Assembly: GCF_000430665.1 (NCBI RefSeq)
Contig: NZ_AUML01000022.1
Coordinates: 1 to 64,000 of the forward strand
Direction of reading: 5' to 3'
DNA: 64,000 bases
Origin: Aquimarina muelleri DSM 19832
GTDB taxonomy: Bacteria; Bacteroidota; Bacteroidia; Flavobacteriales; Flavobacteriaceae
This document shows, piece after piece, positions 17,792-25,846 of the stretch (the first letter of the stretch is position 1; the number at the start of each line of letters is the position of its first letter). The notes beneath the pieces are model-generated. The model was given only the letters and a program-made list of their open reading frames with translations. It did not search any database and was not told where the DNA came from. A program made the translations under genes and the position numbers.

Positions 17792-17941
17792 TTACCCTAC
17801 ATCATCGGGATCAATTTCTCCATCTCCTGTAGCAAATTGTTCTAAAGAGATATCTTCGTTATCATTAATTCTATCTGCGGTGCATGAGGTAAAACTTACT
17901 GTAATAAATAAGGCTATGAGTATATAAGAAATAGTTTTCAT
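17792..17941 (-). CDS. 49-aa lipobox peptide linked to TPR kinase
   Basis: ATG 17941 (an upstream in-frame ATG at 18016 adds an unlikely extension) encodes MKTISYILIALFITVSFTSC with Cys20 in a lipobox, then a 29-residue acidic tail, TADRINDNEDIS... ending ATGDGEIDPDDVG. A short lipoprotein or processed peptide of this kind directly before a TPR histidine kinase suggests a signal or an inhibitor of the kinase (inference). It resembles the 55-aa peptide at 2663-2830. It is preceded by a 338-nt spacer with structured repeats. Function not established. Confidence 0.75.
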   Translation of the reverse strand: MKTISYILIALFITVSFTSCTADRINDNEDISLEQFATGDGEIDPDDVG

Positions 17942-18063
17942 GATTTTTATTTTTTTAAGATTAAACATGGGTATTGCTGCCCGGTATTTCACCAGATATT
18001 TGGATATGTAATCCAATGCATTAAGGGAGTACTCCTTTTATTTTTTGGAAAGTCGAAATCTTC

Positions 18064-18260
18064 AATTACAGTGTTTAGCCACTTTCCAGGGGAGCTTTTA
18101 CCGTAACCTTATGGATTTCCGTAAGAACCGAGTCTAAACATTTACTATGTTAGCAAAGTGAAACCGGAACTAATTGATATTGTGAATTTATAAAGACCCC
18201 AAGTCTATGTTTGCATACGATTCCAAGGATTCCTAAGATTCCTAAGAAATCCTAAAAATT
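18064..18260 (-). promoter_or_regulatory. structured upstream region of peptide-kinase operon
   Basis: On the minus strand, TTACGGAAATCCATAA (18109-18124) resembles the palindrome at 14626. Around it, the arms TGTTTAG / CTAAACA (near 18132 and 18072) and GGAAAGT / ACTTTCC (near 18084 and 18049) could form alternative stems. Tandem ATTCCTAAG-like units lie at 18226-18255. No exact TAnnTTTG is seen. This could be an operator, a structured leader or both. Confidence 0.35.
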
Positions 18261-18279
18261 CCAATAACTTAGATTATTT

Positions 18280-18822
18280 ATGAGAACAAAAACGAGTGAT
18301 ACCTACAAAAAAGAAATTCTTGAACAGTACAAAAGAGAAAAAGGAGGAGAGATGAATAATTACCTTTTTAAACCCACTCGCAAGCAAATTAAAGAAGCTT
18401 GCCTATGGCTATTACATCGACGAAACGAAAAGTATGATGAAGGTATTCTAAACCGTTTCTTTCAATTTAAAGAAGGAGAAAACAAAGCCTATGCAATCGA
18501 GCGTACTCATGGAGATAAATTTAAACCTATCATTAATTTTTTAACAGGCGAGACTAAGTCTACAACACCTGCAAACCTAGAGTTAATTAGTTGGCTTATT
18601 GATTTTAAAAAAAGACCTCTATCTATTTATTTAAAAACAAACCCTAAGCCTGAAGATGAGCATGAAACAACATTACTTAATGTAAAACAGATAACTGTAA
18701 AAAACGAAGTAGAAAAAATAAACATACCAGAAACCCAAGTGATTCAAAGAACCAATAAGAGTATTACAATTATTTCTCAAATAAATCCTTCGCTTAAAAT
18801 AACAACTATTGTATCTCTGTAA
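18280..18822 (+). CDS. hypothetical basic protein, 180 aa
   Basis: A 180-residue, lysine-rich soluble protein that begins MRTKTSDTYKKEILEQY. A second methionine at residue 25 (MNNYLFKPTRKQ) is an alternative start. The first 110 residues look folded (NYLFKPTRKQIKEACLWLLH, then ERTHGDKFKPIINFLTGETK); the tail is rich in threonine, isoleucine and lysine. It is divergent from the peptide-kinase operon with direct repeats between them, so the two units may share control. No catalytic or membrane motif. Family not recognised. Confidence 0.6.
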   Translation: MRTKTSDTYKKEILEQYKREKGGEMNNYLFKPTRKQIKEACLWLLHRRNEKYDEGILNRFFQFKEGENKAYAIERTHGDKFKPIINFLTGETKSTTPANLELISWLIDFKKRPLSIYLKTNPKPEDEHETTLLNVKQITVKNEVEKINIPETQVIQRTNKSITIISQINPSLKITTIVSL

Positions 18823-19101
18823 TAAAGACACCTTTATATGAACGCAAATTACTATTAATCAGACCTTATATGACTAAAAACCTTATGAGGTCTTTGATCT
18901 TTTAAAAATTTATTGAACCTGTTACAAAAAATACTTTATAGTACAGTCAATCTCAAAAACTAACCACCACAACACTCCTAAATTCAAAAGCCTACCAACT
19001 ACTGTAAACTTTTCTATTTTGTATTTTAAAATTGATGAAACAAATACAGGGATTCTGTATCAAAATTTGGTTGTATTTTTACATTTATAACAAATCTAAT
19101 T

Positions 19102-20277
19102 ATGATAACTGTAGAACAAGCACTTGCATTAACTTCCAATACTATTCAAAAAACAGAAGTAATTCATACACTACCTATATCTAAAGCACTTGGATATGTG
19201 CTTGCAAAAGATATTTTATCACCTATCGATATGCCTCCATTTCGGCAATCTGCAATGGATGGCTATGCTTTAGGATCTACTTTAGAAAAAACATTTACTC
19301 TTATCGGCGAGGTTAAAGCAGGAGATGATACCGATCCAGAACTTAAAGCTGGCGAGGCTATACGTATTTTTACTGGTGCGCCTGTACCATCTGGTGCCAA
19401 AGCTGTAATCATGCAAGAAAAAGTCGAGATCCAAAATAATAAGGTACTACTACAAGAACCTGCTCTACCAGATACTAACATTCGCCCAGCTGGAGAACAA
19501 ATAAAAAAAGAAGAAACAGCTCTACAACAAGGAACTGTCATAACTGCTGCAGGTATTGGGTATCTAGCATCTTTAGGTATTACTCACATCGATATATACA
19601 AAAAACCATCGATTGCAATTATAGCTACAGGAAACGAATTAGTGCCACCAGGGCAAACATTAAAGTATGGAGAGATTTATGAAAGTAATTCGATCATGTT
19701 CTCGGCTGCTCTTTCCAAAAGTGGTTTTACCGATATATCTTATTTTAAAGTAGAAGACGCCTATGATATCACTCTTTCCCTTTTAGAAAATACCATAGAG
19801 CACTATGACGTAGTTCTAATTTCTGGAGGAATATCGGTTGGAGATTATGATTTTGTAGGCAAAGCCTTAGGAGCATTACAAGTAGAGGAAATCTTTTATA
19901 AAGTGAAACAAAAACCAGGAAAACCTCTATACTTTGCTAAAAAATCAGGAACTACTATTTTTGCTTTACCTGGTAATCCAGCATCTTCATTAAGTTGTTT
20001 ATATGTATATGTCCTTCCAGCTTTATTTAAAATATCTGGACAAACAAATTGTGATCTAAAACGCAGTACTGCCACTTCCAAAACTACATACACTAAAAAA
20101 GGAGAACGCGCAGAGTTTCTAAAAGCATTGGTACAAAAAGATACCGTAACCATTTTAGATGGACAAGCATCTTCTATGCTGCGATCTTTTGCTATGGCAA
20201 ATGCTATGGTGTATCTTCCCGAAGAAATAACCGAAGTAAAGATTGGAGATGATATACAAGTAATTCATCTACCATAA
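19102..20277 (+). CDS. moeA: molybdopterin molybdotransferase MoeA
   Basis: A 391-residue enzyme that inserts molybdate into adenylylated molybdopterin, the last step of Moco synthesis. Typical MoeA blocks are visible: FRQSAMDGYAL (about 49-59), RIFTGAPVPSGA, ATGNELVPPG, SGGISVGDYDFV and ALPGNPASSLSCL. The length is normal. It is the first gene of the Moco cluster, separated from the rest by a spacer of about 600 nt. The product supplies the cofactor of the NapA nitrate reductase encoded at 48.8-51.1 kb. TACATTTA just before the gene is a near match to the -7 element. Confidence 0.95.
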   Translation: MITVEQALALTSNTIQKTEVIHTLPISKALGYVLAKDILSPIDMPPFRQSAMDGYALGSTLEKTFTLIGEVKAGDDTDPELKAGEAIRIFTGAPVPSGAKAVIMQEKVEIQNNKVLLQEPALPDTNIRPAGEQIKKEETALQQGTVITAAGIGYLASLGITHIDIYKKPSIAIIATGNELVPPGQTLKYGEIYESNSIMFSAALSKSGFTDISYFKVEDAYDITLSLLENTIEHYDVVLISGGISVGDYDFVGKALGALQVEEIFYKVKQKPGKPLYFAKKSGTTIFALPGNPASSLSCLYVYVLPALFKISGQTNCDLKRSTATSKTTYTKKGERAEFLKALVQKDTVTILDGQASSMLRSFAMANAMVYLPEEITEVKIGDDIQVIHLP

Positions 20278-20301
20278 ACACTTAAGTAATTTCAGTTTTA
20301 T

Positions 20302-20364
20302 AAATCAATAACCTCGGAGCAAGCTCACGAGGCTTGCCTCGAATTAAACTCCACAACGTAGATT
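20302..20364 (-). repeat. multi-hairpin dispersed repeat, copy 2 (inverted, shortened)
   Basis: Reverse orientation relative to copies 1 and 4. It keeps both ends (AATAACCTCGGAGCAAGCTC and AATTAAACTCCACAACGTAG) but lacks the central CGAAAA...TTTTCG part. The rest of 20365-20866 is AT-rich with no convincing gene; a 70-codon open frame there has no coding character. Confidence 0.75.
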
Positions 20365-20866
20365 AAACATAGCTTTTATTAGTAACTCAAGTCGTCTAAC
20401 AGATAATTTATTGTAGCGATTATACGATTCACGGATGAGAATTGCGTATAAATAATTGCAAAGGTTTTTCGCTAGATTGATGAATCAAATTAAAGAATAG
20501 CCATAGCTATTGTTTCATTTTATGAAGAAAATATAGTAGAAAAAGAATGCGATTATATGCGAGATTTTTATTTGTAAATCGTATTAAACCCATTTTATGC
20601 AGTAGAAAATCTATTACATATTGTAGCTGTTACAAATACAGATGCTTTGCTCCGTTTTTTAATGTAACCATAGCAATGCTCACTAAAATCAAGAAAACGA
20701 CTGTATTTAGGGCACCTTCAAGCTTTATTACGAAGTTCTACTACATAAAAGCGGATTAAAAGTATATTGAAACAGTTTTTTATAATGATTTTGATATCTA
20801 ATTGATTTCTATCCTACATACTAGTTAAAATCTACAGTAAAGAAAAAAAATTCTTGAAAAACGTTG

Positions 20867-20874
20867 TATCTTTG
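20867..20874 (+). promoter_or_regulatory. -7 promoter element of the mod/mob/moa operon
   Basis: TATCTTTG matches TAnnTTTG exactly, 20 nt before the start codon at 20894. The leader would be about 14 nt. No good TTG at -33 is visible. Confidence 0.55.
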
Positions 20875-20893
20875 AAGGTATAACGCTTTGCTT

Positions 20894-21229
20894 ATGAACT
20901 ATAAAATAAAAAGTCGGATTTGGATAGAGTCTGAAAACGGTGTTTTTCTTGGTGAAGGAAGAGTACGGTTACTAAAAGCTATTGCAGATACCGGTTCTTT
21001 AAGCAAAGCTGCTAGCTCTCTGGACATGTCTTACAAAAAAGCATGGAAACTATTAGATAGTATAAATAAAACTGCCAAAAAACCTTTAGTTATTACTTCT
21101 ACTGGTGGTAAAGGTGGGGGCGGTGCTAACCTAACCTCCTACGGAGAAAAAGTTATAGAAACATTTGATACTATTAATCAAAAATGCTGGGAATTTTTAG
21201 ATAACGAATTAAAAAATATTTCTTTATAA
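20894..21229 (+). CDS. ModE-type N-terminal DNA-binding protein
   Basis: A 111-residue winged-helix protein like the N-terminal domain of ModE: GEGRVRLLKAIADTGSLSKA, AASSLDMSYKKAWKLLDSIN and TGGKGGGGANLTSYG. The molybdate-binding MOP domains of full ModE are absent, so molybdate would have to be sensed in another way or through a partner. ATG 20894 is used; a TTG at 20888 adds two residues. It is first in the mobA-moaD-moeB-moaE-moaCB-moaA run, suggesting it tunes Moco synthesis (inference). Confidence 0.85.
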   Translation: MNYKIKSRIWIESENGVFLGEGRVRLLKAIADTGSLSKAASSLDMSYKKAWKLLDSINKTAKKPLVITSTGGKGGGGANLTSYGEKVIETFDTINQKCWEFLDNELKNISL

Positions 21230-21261
21230 GTATAAAACACCCAATAATAACATACCCCTAA

Positions 21262-21843
21262 ATGAATAAAAAAAATAATACAGGAATCATTTTAGCAGGA
21301 GGCAAAAGCTCAAGGATGACTCGTGAAAAAGGTTTTGTATTACTTAATGACAAACCATTTGTTCAATATTGTATTGAGGCTCTTCAACCTTTGGTTAGCG
21401 AAATTATTATTGTAAGTAAAAATTCTGATTATGATATTTTCGGAGTAAAAAGAGTAGAAGATATTGTATCTAATGCTGGACCGATAGCTGGATTACACGC
21501 AGGACTAGTATATTCTAAAACCGAAAATAATCTGGTATTAAGTTGTGATGTACCAATGGTTACCACTTCACTTTTAAAAAAACTAATATCTCATAATGAT
21601 GAGCATTTTGATATCGTTCAATTTAAAACCGAAGGAACTACAATCCCTTTAATCGCACTGTATAAAAAAAGATGTACCAATACTTGTCAAAAACTACTTC
21701 TTAATGGAGAACGCCGTCTGCGTAAGCTCGTTTCTGCTTTAAACACAAAAACAGTTAGTTTACCAAAAACAGAACAGGTTTTAGTAACCAACATAAATAC
21801 AATAGATGAATTAAAAACAGTAATAAATGCAATTAACAATTAA
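21262..21843 (+). CDS. mobA: molybdenum cofactor guanylyltransferase MobA
   Basis: A 193-residue nucleotidyltransferase that attaches GMP to Moco to give the guanine dinucleotide cofactor used by DMSO-reductase family enzymes such as NapA. The GTP-binding start is clear (GIILAGGKSSRMTREKGFVLL), as is the metal-binding LSCDVPMV (about 93-100). It overlaps moaD by 17 nt. The fit with a bis-MGD enzyme in the same window is good. Length is typical. Confidence 0.93.
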   Translation: MNKKNNTGIILAGGKSSRMTREKGFVLLNDKPFVQYCIEALQPLVSEIIIVSKNSDYDIFGVKRVEDIVSNAGPIAGLHAGLVYSKTENNLVLSCDVPMVTTSLLKKLISHNDEHFDIVQFKTEGTTIPLIALYKKRCTNTCQKLLLNGERRLRKLVSALNTKTVSLPKTEQVLVTNINTIDELKTVINAINN

Positions 21844-22063
21844 ATATTTTGGACTTCTGGCAGAAGTTACAGCTACAACAGAAGAGTTATTAGAAACAGA
21901 AACCTGTTCTGTTTTTGAATTGGTGAAAACCCTAAAAAATCAATACCCAAAACTAGGAGATACTAATTTCAAAATTGCAGTAGATCAACAATTAATTGAT
22001 CTTAATTATATAATTGAAACCAATGCAGAAATAGCTTTATTACCCCCTTTTGCAGGAGGTTAA
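21827..22063 (+). CDS. moaD: molybdopterin synthase small subunit MoaD
   Basis: A 78-residue ubiquitin-like sulfur carrier that ends in the required Gly-Gly (PPFAGG), which is adenylated by MoeB and thiocarboxylated. The beta-grasp pattern is visible (IKYFGLLAEVT at the start). It overlaps mobA and is followed 24 nt later by moeB. It pairs with MoaE from 23209. Confidence 0.92.
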   Translation: MQLTIKYFGLLAEVTATTEELLETETCSVFELVKTLKNQYPKLGDTNFKIAVDQQLIDLNYIIETNAEIALLPPFAGG

Positions 22064-22087
22064 TGTTAATATATAAAGACACAAATA

Positions 22088-23197
22088 ATGAATTCGTTAC
22101 ACTCTAGATATCAAAGACAAATTATCCTACCAGAAATAGGTCTCTCTGGTCAAGAAAAACTTAGCGCATCTAAAGTATTGGTTATAGGAGCTGGTGGACT
22201 AGGTTGTCCTATTTTACAATATCTTACTGCAGCAGGAATAGGCACTATAGGTATTGTAGATTTTGATATTGTAGACACCTCCAATTTACACCGTCAGATA
22301 TTATACGGCACCAGTTCTTTAGGTAAAAATAAAGCTGTAGCTGCAAAAGAACGTCTTATAGATCTAAACCCAGAGATAACCATTACGACATATACAGAGA
22401 GGTTAACTACAAAAAATGCAATTTCTATTTTTTTAGAATATGATATTATTGTTGATGGTACCGATAATTTTTCTACTCGATATTTGATTAATGACGCCTG
22501 TGTTATTACAAAAAAACCATTGGTATATGGTGCTATTTTTAAGTTTGAAGGACAAGTATCTGTATTTAATTATCAAAATGGCCCCTCCTACCGATGCCTT
22601 TTTCCAGAACCTCCAAAAGCAGGAAGCGTTCCCTCTTGTGCAGAGATTGGCGTTCTGGGGGTATTACCAGGTATTATAGGTAGTATGCAAGCTAATGAAG
22701 TTCTTAAGATTATTTTAGGTTTGGATACTATTCTATCTGGAAAATTGTTTACTTATGATTGCTTAACTACCCGTTCCTCTAACTTTGGAATTAACCGAGT
22801 AGAAACCGAAATATCCAAGGTATTGGAAACCTCAAGTCATTTTAAAACTATAGACTATGATCTATTCTGCGGGATACAAAAAATAACCGAAATAACACCT
22901 AAAGAAGCTTTTCTTATAAAAAATGTTCAGTTTATAGATGTTCGTGATCCACATGAGCAACCAAAAATTGACAGCTTACATCCTATATACATACCTTTAG
23001 GAAAATTAAAAGAAAAAGTAAATACTATTACCAAAGAAAAAGAAATAATCCTTTTTTGTCAATCTGGTATTAGAAGTAAAAAAGCAGTAGAAATTCTTTT
23101 GCAAGAAGGCTTTAAAAATGTATCTCATATACAAGGTGGTGCAGTCGCTTTACATGAAAATATATCAAACCTCACAGGTTTATTAAAATACGATTAA
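22088..23197 (+). CDS. moeB: MoaD-adenylating enzyme MoeB with rhodanese domain
   Basis: A 369-residue E1-like enzyme that adenylates the MoaD C-terminus, with a C-terminal rhodanese that can provide sulfur (as in MOCS3/MoeZ). The nucleotide site is GAGGLGCPILQYL (about 35-47) and VDGTDNFSTRYLINDAC. The rhodanese active site is Cys in LFCQSGIRSKKAVE. Unusually, the CxxC pairs that bind zinc in E. coli MoeB are missing: SYRCLFPEPP keeps one cysteine only and no second pair follows. It could also serve thiamine or tRNA thiolation. Confidence 0.9.
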   Translation: MNSLHSRYQRQIILPEIGLSGQEKLSASKVLVIGAGGLGCPILQYLTAAGIGTIGIVDFDIVDTSNLHRQILYGTSSLGKNKAVAAKERLIDLNPEITITTYTERLTTKNAISIFLEYDIIVDGTDNFSTRYLINDACVITKKPLVYGAIFKFEGQVSVFNYQNGPSYRCLFPEPPKAGSVPSCAEIGVLGVLPGIIGSMQANEVLKIILGLDTILSGKLFTYDCLTTRSSNFGINRVETEISKVLETSSHFKTIDYDLFCGIQKITEITPKEAFLIKNVQFIDVRDPHEQPKIDSLHPIYIPLGKLKEKVNTITKEKEIILFCQSGIRSKKAVEILLQEGFKNVSHIQGGAVALHENISNLTGLLKYD

Positions 23198-23208
23198 AAA
23201 AAAGGAAT

Positions 23209-23652
23209 ATGGAAAAAAAGAAACTAAAAAATGTATTTATACAAGGAGCTATTTCATCTGATTTTATAGGTACCTCTATCGCAAAACATCAATCAAAAAC
23301 TAGTATAGGTGCACATAACATTTTTTTAGGTCAGGTTCGTGCCGATACTATCGATGGCAAAATAGTTACTGCTATTGATTATACCGCATACGAAGAAATG
23401 GCTAATCAAAAGTTCCACGATATACGCGAAGCTACTTTCGATAAATTTGATCTTACTTGTATGCATATATACCATAGTCTTGGAACCGTAAAAGCAGGAG
23501 AAATTTGCTTATTTGTTTTTGTTTCTTCGCCAAAAAGAAAAGTAGTATTTAAGGCTCTGGAATATGTCGTAGAAGCAATTAAAGCCGATGTGCCTGTTTT
23601 TGGAAAAGAAATTTTTGAGGATCAAACACATCAATGGAAAGAAAATAGCTAA
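23209..23652 (+). CDS. moaE: molybdopterin synthase large subunit MoaE
   Basis: A 147-residue catalytic subunit that converts cyclic pyranopterin monophosphate into molybdopterin with sulfur from MoaD. Typical blocks: GAHNIFLGQVRAD, YTAYEEMANQKF, IYHSLGTVKAGE and AIKADVPVFGKEIF, where the lysine of KADVP is a catalytic site residue. It begins 11 nt after moeB. Confidence 0.93.
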   Translation: MEKKKLKNVFIQGAISSDFIGTSIAKHQSKTSIGAHNIFLGQVRADTIDGKIVTAIDYTAYEEMANQKFHDIREATFDKFDLTCMHIYHSLGTVKAGEICLFVFVSSPKRKVVFKALEYVVEAIKADVPVFGKEIFEDQTHQWKENS

Positions 23653-23716
23653 TACTTTTTTATAAATCATAAAATCCTAAAATAAATAAGGAATGAAACA
23701 GAATAACTTATGATTT

Positions 23717-23741
23717 GTCATTCCAGCGTATGCTGGAATCC
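23717..23741. repeat. small palindromic repeat of the GTCATTCC...GGAATC type
   Basis: GTCATTCCAGC-GTAT-GCTGGAATCC folds into a tight hairpin between moaE and moaC. Similar GTCATTCC(C/A)GC palindromes are widely scattered repeats in many bacteria. It could influence mRNA decay inside the operon. Confidence 0.6.
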
Positions 23742-23787
23742 AAAATAAAACTAAGTTTAAATCTAAAAAATTATTATTTATAAAAGT

Positions 23788-24699
23788 ATGGTAGACATCA
23801 CACATAAAATATCCACATTAAGAGTTGCTACAGCACAAGCTATTATAAAGGTTAGTAAGCCAGAAACTATAGAAGCAATACAAAACGATACAGTACCCAA
23901 AGGAAATGTATTTGCAATGAGTAAAGCTGCTGGATTACTTGGTGTAAAAAAAACTCCGGATTTACTACCAGATTGTCACCCCTTACCTATAGAATATACA
24001 GGAATTGAATACACTATTAATGGTCTGGAAATTACCGTCCTGGTAACCATAAAAACCATTTATAAAACTGGTGTAGAAGTCGAAGCCATGCATGGAGCCA
24101 GTATCGTAGCTCTAAACATGTATGATATGCTAAAACCTATTGACAAAGGCATAGAAATTCATCATATAAAACTATTAGATAAAAAAGGAGGGAAATCCGA
24201 TTATACAGACAAGTTTAGAAGAGATCTTAAAGCTGCTGTTATTGTCTGTTCAGATACTATTTCTGAAGGAAAAAAAGAAGATAAAGCTGGCAAAGCTATC
24301 ATTGCTAAATTAGAGAATTGTGAAGTAGATATTCTGGATTACACAATCATCCCCGATGAAAAGGACATCATACAAGAAAAAGCAATCTACTATCAAAAAC
24401 AAGGTGCCGACCTTATTATATATACAGGAGGCACTGGGTTATCTATAAGAGATGTAACCCCAGAAGCTCTAAAACCTTTATTAGATCGAAATATCCCTGG
24501 TATCGAAGAAGCCATACGTAAATATGGTCAAGACCGTATGCCTTACGCTATGTTATCCAGAAGTGTCGCCGGTACTATAAAAAACACTCTTGTATTAGCT
24601 TTACCAGGTTCTACCAACGGAGCAAAAGAATCTATGGATGCTATTTTTCCTGAAGTATTGCATGTGTTTAGAATTTTAAAAGGCGCAAGACATGACTAA
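23788..24699 (+). CDS. moaCB: MoaC-MogA bifunctional fusion (MoaCB)
   Basis: A 303-residue fusion. Residues about 1-150 are MoaC (cyclic pyranopterin monophosphate synthase): KGNVFAMSKAAGLLG, LLPDCHPLPIEYTG, VEVEAMHGAS and DKKGGKSD with the catalytic lysine. Residues about 152-303 are MogA/MoaB (molybdopterin adenylyltransferase): AVIVCSDTISEGK and IIYTGGTGLSIRDVTPEAL. An early step and a late step of the pathway are thus in one chain, which accounts for the absence of a separate mogA. Start at 23788 follows a 135-nt spacer with a hairpin; the 3' end overlaps moaA by 8 nt. Confidence 0.93.
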   Translation: MVDITHKISTLRVATAQAIIKVSKPETIEAIQNDTVPKGNVFAMSKAAGLLGVKKTPDLLPDCHPLPIEYTGIEYTINGLEITVLVTIKTIYKTGVEVEAMHGASIVALNMYDMLKPIDKGIEIHHIKLLDKKGGKSDYTDKFRRDLKAAVIVCSDTISEGKKEDKAGKAIIAKLENCEVDILDYTIIPDEKDIIQEKAIYYQKQGADLIIYTGGTGLSIRDVTPEALKPLLDRNIPGIEEAIRKYGQDRMPYAMLSRSVAGTIKNTLVLALPGSTNGAKESMDAIFPEVLHVFRILKGARHD

Positions 24700-25741
24700 A
24701 CCAAACGCTAAACCTCATAGGTTTTTAAAACCTGTGAGATCTACAGAAGATATTCTTACCGACACCTTTGGCAGAAACCATAACTACCTAAGGATTTCGC
24801 TTACAGAGCGATGCAACCTTAGATGCACCTATTGTATGCCTGCAGATGGGATTCAATTATCTCCTAAAGAGCATATCATGACTCATGAAGAGATCTATAC
24901 TATCGCCAAAGAGTTTGTAAATATGGGAGTTACAAAAATTAGACTTACTGGTGGAGAACCTTTGGTTCGTAAAGATGCGTCTCTTATTCTGGAAAAATTA
25001 GCTTCACTGCCTGTGCAACTTACATTAACTACCAATGGGGTTATTGTAGATAAATTTATTGAGCAGTTTAAAAAATGTGGAATTAAAACGCTTAATGTTA
25101 GCTTAGACTCTTTAGATTCTAAGAAAAATAAAGAAATTACTCGCAGATCTTATTTTAAAAAAGTATATGAAAATATTCTTTTACTTATTAAAGAGGGCTT
25201 TATCGTAAAAGTAAATTGCGTTTTAATAAAAGGTTTTAATGATGATGAGATCATAGATTTCATTAATTTAAGTAAAGATCTGCCTATACACGTTCGATTT
25301 ATCGAATTTATGCCTTTTGATGGAAACCAATGGAACATAGATAAATTGGTTTCTTTACAAGAGATTCTATCTCAAGTACATTCTAATTATAACGAAAGCC
25401 AAATTATAAAGTTAGAAGACGCCCCTAACGACACTACCAAAAGCTATAAAATCAAAGGATATCAAGGATCTTTTGCTGTTATAAGCTCCGTTACTAATCC
25501 ATTTTGCGATGGTTGCAACAGAATACGCCTGACTGCTAACGGGCAAATAAAAAATTGTTTATTCTCTACAAAAGAATCCGACTTATTAACTCCGCTTAGA
25601 GCAGGTAAATCTATAACTTCAATTATCCAAAAAACAATACAGTCTAAGCTTAAAATACGCAATGGAATGGACACCTTGGATAAATTTAGCCAAACCGATA
25701 TACATTCTAATAACCGAAGTATGATCACAATAGGAGGATAA
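24692..25741 (+). CDS. moaA: GTP 3',8-cyclase MoaA
   Basis: A 349-residue radical SAM enzyme that starts Moco synthesis from GTP. The SAM cluster motif is CNLRCTYC (about 42-49). The second [4Fe-4S] cluster motif lies near the C-terminus (NPFCDGCNRIRLT and the later Cys of QIKNCLFS). The chain ends in GG, as functional MoaA proteins do. It overlaps moaCB by 8 nt. The complete set here covers moaA, moaC, moaD, moaE, moeB, mogA, moeA and mobA activities; no modABC transporter is seen in the window. Confidence 0.95.
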   Translation: MTKPNAKPHRFLKPVRSTEDILTDTFGRNHNYLRISLTERCNLRCTYCMPADGIQLSPKEHIMTHEEIYTIAKEFVNMGVTKIRLTGGEPLVRKDASLILEKLASLPVQLTLTTNGVIVDKFIEQFKKCGIKTLNVSLDSLDSKKNKEITRRSYFKKVYENILLLIKEGFIVKVNCVLIKGFNDDEIIDFINLSKDLPIHVRFIEFMPFDGNQWNIDKLVSLQEILSQVHSNYNESQIIKLEDAPNDTTKSYKIKGYQGSFAVISSVTNPFCDGCNRIRLTANGQIKNCLFSTKESDLLTPLRAGKSITSIIQKTIQSKLKIRNGMDTLDKFSQTDIHSNNRSMITIGG

Positions 25742-25780
25742 TAAACATTACTCCCATAAGTTTTTAAGCATTTTCATCCA

Positions 25781-25823
25781 TGACCGATATCATAGTTAGC
25801 CTGTGTAATAGGATTTATTTTTG
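25781..25823 (+). promoter_or_regulatory. FNR-type site and -7 element of usp-cls-patatin-crp
   Basis: TGACCGATATCA (25781-25792) is centred 29.5 bp before the first base of TATTTTTG (25816-25823). The same distance recurs at the other TGA-N6-TCA sites in this window and fits a class II Crp/Fnr activator. Confidence 0.65.
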
Positions 25824-25846
25824 AATATATATTAAACACTATTTAC

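Noticed and set aside
19263..19541. Minus-strand frames over moeA
   Set aside because: Antisense shadows of a well-conserved enzyme.
20547..20759. 70-codon frame in the moeA-modE spacer
   Set aside because: Cys- and Tyr-rich random composition, no promoter and no recognisable start context.
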